Source of the DNA: Nitrosomonas aestuarii
GTDB lineage: Bacteria > Pseudomonadota > Gammaproteobacteria > Burkholderiales > Nitrosomonadaceae
Direction of reading: 5' to 3'
Length of the DNA: 64,000 nucleotides
NCBI RefSeq assembly: GCF_003046585.1
Contig: NZ_QAAE01000007.1
Location: 124,001 to 188,000 of the forward strand
The notes beneath the pieces were generated by a model. That model saw only the letters and a program-made list of their open reading frames with translations, made no database searches and was not told where the DNA came from. The translations under genes and the position numbers were made by a program. Position 1 is the stretch's first letter, and each line of letters begins with the position of its first letter. Shown here piece by piece: positions 57,718 through 64,000 of the stretch.

Positions 57718-60216
57718 ATGTATGACCGCATAGCACAGGCCCTAACCAAACTCTTTGACCGGCACCGGATCGTCTTCTGGTACGATGCCAAGCAGGAATT
57801 GCGCGACGACTACGAAGCATTGTCTTTACCCGGTGTCGAGAAACTGGAACTGACTAACAACGAATACGGTATCAAATACAAAATTCTGCGCGAACAGCCG
57901 GAACAGAAATTCCTGCTCTACCGAGAAGGTCCTCAGCCTGTCGATCTGGATAACTGGCTGCTGGATGTGCAATTGGCCCATGGCGAGTTCCGTACCGATC
58001 AGGTGGCTATCTGGTTGTCCGAACTTGAGCTTGGCCTTGAATTTGCGGATATGGTGCAGGCCCATGTGGAATTCTTCCAGGCGATCAAACGCAAGGATGC
58101 TCTTAGAAAGCTGTTGAAACAGGATGACACTGCAGGACAGATTCGTCTGAAAATGCTGGCGGTATGCACAGGCAGCGAACCGCGCATGGATGCGGTGGTG
58201 GAAAACCTGCTGCAGGAATTGGCCGACGGCCGGGACGAGAAGATCAAACTGGTCGACCGATGTAACCTGGGCAGCTTTCTCTGGGAACAGATGACCCGCC
58301 TTTATGGTTACAATTCCGGAGAACCGGGCATCCGTGATTTTGCTATCGAGTTGTTCAAGTCTTGCTACGCCATGGGCACCGACGGCCAGGTGAGTCTGAC
58401 TGGTGATGCGCTGGTGTTTCTCAAGCGCTGGAAGGACAGCCGCCAGTTTGAAGACGGCTTTGAAACGCTCTCGGGTGAATGCGCCGATGTTCTGGGCATC
58501 GAACAGGATCTGGCCAAGCGGGATTTCCGTGAGTTGATTGAGATGGATTACTTCCGCTTGATCGACCAAAAGATCATCAGCGACCTGGTGCGGGCTGTGG
58601 CATCACGCACGGTGTCCAGTGGTGACGTGGCGGTCTGGGTTCGCCAGCGGCGGCAAGGTCATTGGTATCGCGAATACCGTCATCTCTACGAGGCGGTCGA
58701 TTATGCGGCTCAGTTCACCCATGCCCTTGGTGAAGCCAAGCTGACCATGGACAGCCTGGCTGAAGGTGTGCAGCGCTACAGTCGTTTCTGGTATCAGCTC
58801 GATCAGCTTTACCGAAAATTCACCTACCACATGCGACTATCCGGCCAGGCATCGTTGATGGGCAGCCTGACTGATCAGATCGAAAACCTTTATTCCAATA
58901 ACTACCTGCTGAAGCTCGGCGACCGTTTCCAAACCTTTGTAGATACGACACCCAAATGGGAAGCTTTCCCGGTACGTAAACAGAAGGATTTTTTCGAACA
59001 TTGGGTGAGGCCATTCCTGCGCAAGGATAACAAGGTTTGCGTGATTATCTCCGATGCCATGCGCTATGAAATCGGTGATGAGTTGTTGAGTCTCATCCGC
59101 CAGGAAGACCGTTACAGCGCCGAACTGGAACCGGCGCTTTCTATGTTGCCCAGCTACACCCAGCTCGGCATGGCGGCACTATTGCCCAATAAAGAATTGT
59201 CGATTGCCGATAATGAAACCGGCACCGTGCTGGTGGATGGACAAAGCTCCCAGGGCACGGCAAATCGCACAAAAATTCTGCAAACAGCGCTGAATGGAAG
59301 GGGGCAAACGATTAAAGCAGAAGAATTCATGCAGCTTAATCGTGATGAAAGGCGAGATCTTCTAAAAGCGAATGACGTGCTGTATGTATATCACAATCGC
59401 ATTGATCATACCGGGGATAAAATGCACTCAGAAGGTCAAACTTTTGAAGCGGCAGATCAAACATTGAACGATATTGTCTTGCTGATAAAAAAACTTACAG
59501 CAGCTAATGCCAGCAACATTTTGGTTACTGCTGACCACGGGTTTATCTATCAAGATAACGAACTGGATGAAAGTGACTTTCTGAGTGTGGATGCTAAAGG
59601 TGATAAGGTGCTTTATCGGGATCGGCGATTTGTTTTGGGAAAAAATCTGGCAGAATCAAATAGCCTGCACAAATTTACATCCGAACAGCTCGACCTTGCC
59701 GGTGAGGTTGAAGTACAAATTCCCAAGTCGATCAACCGACTGCGCCTGAAGGGCTCCGGTAGTCGATTTGTGCATGGTGGTGCATCGTTGCAGGAGGTGG
59801 TGATCCCGGTGCTCAAGATCAACAAGAAGCGCCAAAGCGATGTGACAGTTGTTGAGGTGGACATCCTGCGTGGATCCAGTTCAGTAATTACCTCAGGACA
59901 GCTGGCAGTGACGATGTATCAGGCAGAGCCGGTCACGGACAAGACCCAGCCACGTGTATTGCGGGCTGGCATTTACACTGAGGCAGGTGATTTGATATCC
60001 GATAGCCACGATTTGACTTTTGACCTGGGTTCGGACAATCCCCGGGAGCGGGAGCTGCAGGTACGTTTTGTATTGACTCGCAAAGCTGACGAGGCTAACG
60101 GTCAGGAAGTCATTCTACGGCTGGAGGAAAAGCACGCTGGAACTTCACATTACAAGGAATACAAGTCACTCCGGTACTTGATGCGGCGCTCATTTACCAG
60201 CGACTTTGATTTTTAA
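57718..60216 (+). CDS. pglZ: BREX-1 phosphatase-like protein PglZ
   Basis: An 832-residue BREX core protein of the alkaline phosphatase superfamily. The metal-site regions are CVIISDAMRYEIGDEL near residue 441 and ILVTADHGFIYQD near 600, separated by VLYVYHNRIDHTGDK. The N-terminal half is helical (DDYEALSLPGVEKLEL, WLLDVQLAHGEFR). The start is the ATG three bases after the unknown gene. The central part around 59285-59680 is visibly AT-richer than the flanks, hinting at a mosaic gene. BREX types are defined by PglZ together with BrxC and PglX, so this supports type 1 BREX. Confidence 0.92.
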   Translation: MYDRIAQALTKLFDRHRIVFWYDAKQELRDDYEALSLPGVEKLELTNNEYGIKYKILREQPEQKFLLYREGPQPVDLDNWLLDVQLAHGEFRTDQVAIWLSELELGLEFADMVQAHVEFFQAIKRKDALRKLLKQDDTAGQIRLKMLAVCTGSEPRMDAVVENLLQELADGRDEKIKLVDRCNLGSFLWEQMTRLYGYNSGEPGIRDFAIELFKSCYAMGTDGQVSLTGDALVFLKRWKDSRQFEDGFETLSGECADVLGIEQDLAKRDFRELIEMDYFRLIDQKIISDLVRAVASRTVSSGDVAVWVRQRRQGHWYREYRHLYEAVDYAAQFTHALGEAKLTMDSLAEGVQRYSRFWYQLDQLYRKFTYHMRLSGQASLMGSLTDQIENLYSNNYLLKLGDRFQTFVDTTPKWEAFPVRKQKDFFEHWVRPFLRKDNKVCVIISDAMRYEIGDELLSLIRQEDRYSAELEPALSMLPSYTQLGMAALLPNKELSIADNETGTVLVDGQSSQGTANRTKILQTALNGRGQTIKAEEFMQLNRDERRDLLKANDVLYVYHNRIDHTGDKMHSEGQTFEAADQTLNDIVLLIKKLTAANASNILVTADHGFIYQDNELDESDFLSVDAKGDKVLYRDRRFVLGKNLAESNSLHKFTSEQLDLAGEVEVQIPKSINRLRLKGSGSRFVHGGASLQEVVIPVLKINKKRQSDVTVVEVDILRGSSSVITSGQLAVTMYQAEPVTDKTQPRVLRAGIYTEAGDLISDSHDLTFDLGSDNPRERELQVRFVLTRKADEANGQEVILRLEEKHAGTSHYKEYKSLRYLMRRSFTSDFDF

Positions 60217-60230
60217 AGAGCAGGCAACTG

Positions 60231-62318
60231 ATGAACGAACTTGACCAAAAAATTAACTTGCATTTCCCGGGACTTGTTGTCCGTAAAGATCTCGTCAAGA
60301 CGGTCAAGGGCAACGCCATCGTTCCTTCCTACGTGCTGGAATATCTGCTGGGACAGTATTGCGCAACCAACGATGAAGTCACTATTCAGACAGGAATAGA
60401 AACTGTTAAAGAAATACTGGCTAAACATTATGTGCATCGAAATGAAGCGGGACTCATACGGTCTAATATCCGGGAAAAAGGACGCTATAAAGTCATAGAC
60501 AAGATTAGTGTTGATTTAAATGCGAATAATGACACTTATGAAGCCCGATTTGCCAATCTTGGTATAAAAGAAGTGCTTGTCGATTCAGGTACAATAAAAA
60601 AACACCCCAAACTGCTGGTCAGCGGTGTGTGGTGCATTGCAGACATCGAATACGAATTCACCGAAGACAGAAACGCCAGCCCTTGGGTCTTGTCGACACT
60701 CAAACCGATCCAGCTGTCTCAATTTGATTTTGACGGTTATGTTGAGGCCCGCAAGCAATTCACGACCGACGAGTGGATTGACCTGCTTGTTCAAAGCATT
60801 GGTTTCAATCCAGAGATGTTCGGCAAGCGCAGCAAACTGATTCAACTGATCCGTCTGATTCCGTTTTGCGAGCGCAATTACAATCTGATCGAGCTTGGCC
60901 CCAAGGGAACCGGAAAATCTCATATCTACTCGGAGTTCTCGCCTCACGGCATTCTGATCTCCGGCGGCGAGGTCACGGTTCCCAAGCTGTTCGTGAGTAA
61001 TTCTTCTGGAAAAATCGGTTTGGTTGGTTACTGGGATTGTGTTGCTTTTGACGAGTTTGCCGGAAAGCAGAAACGTGTGGACAAGGCGTTGGTCGACATC
61101 ATGAAGAACTACATGGCCAACAAATCTTTCTCGCGAGGTGTCGAGACCTTGGGCGCGGAGGCTTCTATGGTTTTCGTGGGCAATACACAGCATACCGTGC
61201 CTTACATGCTTAAGCACTCTGATCTGTTTTGCGAGTTGCCCGATAAGTTTTACGATTCCGCGTTTCTTGACCGCATCCATTTCTATATCCCGGGTTGGGA
61301 AGTCGACATCATCCGAGGCGAGATGTTTTCCAACGGTTACGGTTTCGTAGTGGACTACCTGGCCGAGGTGCTTCGTTCGTTGCGCAATCATGATTATTCG
61401 GATCGCTACAAGGAGCATTTCACGCTCTCTTCCGACATCTCGACTCGGGACCGCGACGGGATCAATAAAACTTTCTCTGGTCTGATGAAAATCCTGTTTC
61501 CACATGGTGGCGCAACCAGGGAAGAAATTGAAGAACTGCTGAAGTTTGCGATTGAAGGCCGCAAGCGCGTCAAAGACCAGTTGATGCGAATTGATTCCAC
61601 CTACGGCAATGTTCGTTTTGACTATCTTGACGCGGATGGACAGGCCAAACCTGTCACCACGCTCGAAGAGGAAGAATATCCCAGTTACTACCATAAAACC
61701 ATCGCCGAAGGTGACGACGGAAAAATTGCAAAAGATGCGCAACCAGGCTCGCCCCAGGCTCCGGCCGAACCACTGGCAACGACCAAGCCCGTCCTTGAGG
61801 AAAAACACCTTACATTCCAGGAGAACCAAAAGGGCCTCTCATTCGATACGCTGCTTGGTCCTTATATCAAAGGTGCAACCACAATCACGATTACTGATCC
61901 TTATATTCGTCAATTTCACCAGATACGCAATTTCATGGAATTCCTGGAAACGGTGGTCAAATACAAAGCTCCAGATGAAGAAATTTCCGTGCATCTAGTA
62001 ACAATGGAAGATGAATTCAGGAGTGATCAGCAAAAAGACAACTTCGAGAAGATGAAGGAGTCAGCCAGCTCGGTGGGTGTGAACTTCACCTGGAAGTTTG
62101 ACAGCACTGGCACTATCCACGCTCGCCATATCGTGACTGACCACGGCTGGAAAATTTCCCTGGATCGCGGCCTCGACATCTTCCAGCACTACGAGATGAA
62201 TGATGCTTTTACCTTTGCCAATCGATTGCAACAATATCGGCCTTGCAAGGCGTTTGAGGTGACGTTTATTAAAACCGGGGCGAGCACGGTTTCACTAGAT
62301 GGAGGAGTTCACGGATGA
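60231..62318 (+). CDS. brxL: BREX system Lon-like AAA+ protein BrxL
   Basis: A 695-residue protein that ends the canonical type 1 BREX core. Walker A is GPKGTGKSHIYSEFSPHGIL near residues 222-230, Walker B YWDCVAFDEFAGK and FVGNTQHTVPYML near 330. The Lon-protease-like C-terminal domain from about 540 (GLSFDTLLGPYIKGATTITI) appears to lack the classical Ser-Lys protease dyad. BrxL forms ring-shaped DNA-binding complexes and is needed for phage exclusion. It begins 14 bases after pglZ and overlaps the following ATPase gene by four bases. Confidence 0.92.
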   Translation: MNELDQKINLHFPGLVVRKDLVKTVKGNAIVPSYVLEYLLGQYCATNDEVTIQTGIETVKEILAKHYVHRNEAGLIRSNIREKGRYKVIDKISVDLNANNDTYEARFANLGIKEVLVDSGTIKKHPKLLVSGVWCIADIEYEFTEDRNASPWVLSTLKPIQLSQFDFDGYVEARKQFTTDEWIDLLVQSIGFNPEMFGKRSKLIQLIRLIPFCERNYNLIELGPKGTGKSHIYSEFSPHGILISGGEVTVPKLFVSNSSGKIGLVGYWDCVAFDEFAGKQKRVDKALVDIMKNYMANKSFSRGVETLGAEASMVFVGNTQHTVPYMLKHSDLFCELPDKFYDSAFLDRIHFYIPGWEVDIIRGEMFSNGYGFVVDYLAEVLRSLRNHDYSDRYKEHFTLSSDISTRDRDGINKTFSGLMKILFPHGGATREEIEELLKFAIEGRKRVKDQLMRIDSTYGNVRFDYLDADGQAKPVTTLEEEEYPSYYHKTIAEGDDGKIAKDAQPGSPQAPAEPLATTKPVLEEKHLTFQENQKGLSFDTLLGPYIKGATTITITDPYIRQFHQIRNFMEFLETVVKYKAPDEEISVHLVTMEDEFRSDQQKDNFEKMKESASSVGVNFTWKFDSTGTIHARHIVTDHGWKISLDRGLDIFQHYEMNDAFTFANRLQQYRPCKAFEVTFIKTGASTVSLDGGVHG

Positions 62319-64000
62319 TTCGTGCTGAATATTTTCGTTTTCTTCAAACGCTCAATGCCCAGAGTGTTCCTGCTGACGTAAGGAAAATTGCCAATTTGGT
62401 ATTACAGCATTTGGGTACATTGATTCCGCTTTCAACTGCGCAGGGACAACGAATCAAAAAGATAGTAAAGTTGGCTCAGGAAAACTGGAGTTCTGTCGGC
62501 ACAGATATTGATCCTCCATCGGAGCAGGTTACCGAACAGACCTGTCCAATCATCCAGTTGAAAAGTATTTCAGTTGGACCCTTTCGTGGATTTGCAAAAC
62601 AGGAAGATTTAGATCTGGATAGTAAATTGGTGTTGATATACGGCCCCAATGGAACTGGGAAATCCAGTTTTTGTGAAGCTTTGGAGTATGGCTTACTTGG
62701 AAATGTCGCTGAAGCGGAAAGCAAACGATTTCGTAACCAGCAGGATTACCTGAAAAATGCCTACACCGAAGGTTTCACGCCGCCAACACTTGTTGGGATC
62801 GATAACCAAGGAAACGACATTTTGATAACCCGAAATGAGCTACTGTACCGGTTTTGTTTTGTCGAGAAGAACCGGATCGACAATTTCTCCCGTATTGCTG
62901 CCCAGGCACCGGCCAAGCAGGCGGAGTTGATTTCCACGTTGTTTGGTCTCGACGCCTTCACAGAGTTTGTTCGCAACTTTTCGGATACGATGGACGGTAG
63001 ATACATCGATCTTGAGGGAGTGAAGACAAAGGAGTTGGGAAAAAAGCGGGAGGTGCTGGCCGGGTACCAGCAGCAACTGAAAACCACAATCCCCGAAGAA
63101 ATTCAGAATATTGAAAAAGACGAAAGGGATCTGGTGCAGGAGTATCGTGAAGGCTGCTCATTCTCTCAAATGATTACTGAGCTTAATGGCACCGAAGAAC
63201 AGATCGGAATGATCAAACAACTTGAGAATGAAGTCCAAAAGCAACTGCCTTCCAAGAACAATGTAACCAGTTACAGTTTAGATACCCTGAAACAGTCTAT
63301 AGAAACAAATATTAACCAACTTGAGAGCAAACAGGACGCGCTTTCAAGAGCCAGTCATCAGGTTTCATTTAAGCAACTTTATGATGCTGTGACACAGCTA
63401 AAGGAAAGTAGTCCTGAAAGCTGCCCTGCCTGTCAGACGCCACTTTCGCAAGCGAAAGTGAACCCTTTCGATTACGCTGACGCTGAGCTGAAAAAACTTG
63501 AACATTTAAGCCGCTTGCAGGATGAGTTGCAGACGCTGAAGCGGGATATTGTCACATCTCTGAACAGCTTGTCTGTAATGATTAACGTCTGCTGTTCCCA
63601 TTACCCAGAAAACAATCCGCTCACTGCTATTCAAATTACAGATGGAAAGGCGATCACCATTGATTGGTGGCATTCCCTTCTTCAGAATCCCGGCGCTGAA
63701 CTTACCCCGCTGCTGCATCTTGAGAACCAAGTTAAACAGCTTGAAGAGTTAGACAAGGCAATTGATACAGATGCGGCCGAACGAATTGAGAAACAGGCCA
63801 AACTTACTCGGCTTCGTGAATTGACTGAGCGAATTGTAAAACTTCAAACGCGCAGCGAAACGGCAAACACAACAAAGAATAAAGCGGAAGAGGCAATTGC
63901 CAAATTTGATGCGGAGAATACACAGCTTATTGAAAATTCAGAAGCAGAGAAAACGGTTGTTGTTCAAAACCAAGCCATTGCAGATGCGTACGCTATCTTT
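62315..64000 (+). CDS. Rad50/SMC-like ATPase with zinc-hook motif (partial, runs off right edge)
   Basis: At least 562 residues are seen. After about 85 N-terminal residues the head domain begins (IIQLKSISVGPFRGFAKQED), with Walker A VLIYGPNGTGKSSF near residue 108. A family-typical segment is RIDNFSRIAAQ. Long coiled-coil arms start near residue 245, with the zinc-hook-like SCPACQTPL near 368 between the two arms. Rad50-like proteins bind DNA ends and are common in phage-defence loci. The start codon overlaps the brxL stop (ATGA), so it belongs to the BREX transcript. Its C-terminal head and any partner nuclease lie outside the window. Confidence 0.8.
   Translation, partial: MIRAEYFRFLQTLNAQSVPADVRKIANLVLQHLGTLIPLSTAQGQRIKKIVKLAQENWSSVGTDIDPPSEQVTEQTCPIIQLKSISVGPFRGFAKQEDLDLDSKLVLIYGPNGTGKSSFCEALEYGLLGNVAEAESKRFRNQQDYLKNAYTEGFTPPTLVGIDNQGNDILITRNELLYRFCFVEKNRIDNFSRIAAQAPAKQAELISTLFGLDAFTEFVRNFSDTMDGRYIDLEGVKTKELGKKREVLAGYQQQLKTTIPEEIQNIEKDERDLVQEYREGCSFSQMITELNGTEEQIGMIKQLENEVQKQLPSKNNVTSYSLDTLKQSIETNINQLESKQDALSRASHQVSFKQLYDAVTQLKESSPESCPACQTPLSQAKVNPFDYADAELKKLEHLSRLQDELQTLKRDIVTSLNSLSVMINVCCSHYPENNPLTAIQITDGKAITIDWWHSLLQNPGAELTPLLHLENQVKQLEELDKAIDTDAAERIEKQAKLTRLRELTERIVKLQTRSETANTTKNKAEEAIAKFDAENTQLIENSEAEKTVVVQNQAIADAYAIF

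Noticed and set aside
60585..61829. Large minus-strand open frame opposite brxL
   Set aside because: It is antisense to a well-supported gene, has no ribosome binding site or known domain, and reflects codon structure of brxL.
1..64000. CRISPR array
   Set aside because: No regularly spaced direct repeats with unique spacers were seen. The repeats noticed are single tandem copies or inverted repeats.

Overview
The window reads like an accessory region of a Gram-negative proteobacterium. Supporting this are a TonB-dependent receptor, a SohB-type inner-membrane protease, a PEP-CTERM surface protein and many REP-associated tyrosine transposase (RAYT) remnants. A beta- or gammaproteobacterium of moderate GC content fits best, but I cannot name a genus. 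No rRNA, no complete tRNA and no CRISPR array were seen.

Layout. (1) 1-6234, minus strand: a tightly coupled five-gene operon of unrecognised function. It holds an 821-residue protein with a very cationic helix, a HEXXH metalloprotease-like protein, a small protein, a 377-residue unknown and an acidic-repeat protein with a peptidoglycan-binding-like end that leaves the window. (2) 6836-13511: a type I restriction-modification locus (hsdM, hsdS, hsdR) that is decaying. hsdM has a C-terminal frameshift. hsdR has a premature stop right after Walker A and an in-frame loss of the second helicase half. (3) 13883-14884: sohB. (4) 15302-22552: a zinc-starvation locus with a ZnuD-like receptor, two secreted proteins sharing an LHTHLSF motif, a COG0523 GTPase, a DUF1826 protein and a Zur regulator, with a candidate Zur operator between the divergent arms. 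(5) 22553-26064: a graveyard of mobile fragments (IS21, RAYT, integrase). It also contains a DUF1566/PEP-CTERM protein beside an Avd-like fragment, which may be the trace of a diversity-generating retroelement, and a PIN toxin beside a ruined antitoxin. (6) 26065-43168: a Tc (ABC) toxin complex made of a fused TcB-TcC protein with an unrecognised C-terminal toxin domain and a 3050-residue TcA carrying a PA14-like insert. It is bounded by an integrase remnant and by the 3' half of a tRNA-Thr, so it looks like an old genomic island. (7) 43687-64000: a defence island. A minus-strand pair (a HEPN-like/OST-HTH protein and a membrane-anchored Mrr nuclease) faces a complete type 1 BREX operon (brxA, brxB, brxC, pglX, pglZ, brxL). 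Three foreign-looking genes (DUF262, DUF3696-type ATPase, unknown) sit between pglX and pglZ, and a Rad50-like zinc-hook ATPase follows brxL and runs off the window.

How the genes work together. BREX marks the host genome through PglX and blocks phage replication. The embedded DUF262-ATPase-unknown cassette and the terminal ATPase are probably additional defence modules sharing the BREX transcript. The Tc proteins would form a TcA translocation pore loaded by a TcB-TcC cocoon. The zinc cluster would be switched on when Zur loses zinc. The most original targets here are the nested cassette in BREX, the HEPN-like/OST-HTH plus Mrr pair, the Tc toxin C-terminus, the five-gene operon at the left edge, and the possible retroelement-diversified PEP-CTERM protein. 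All functional statements are family-based or inferred from sequence read by eye; no database search was run.
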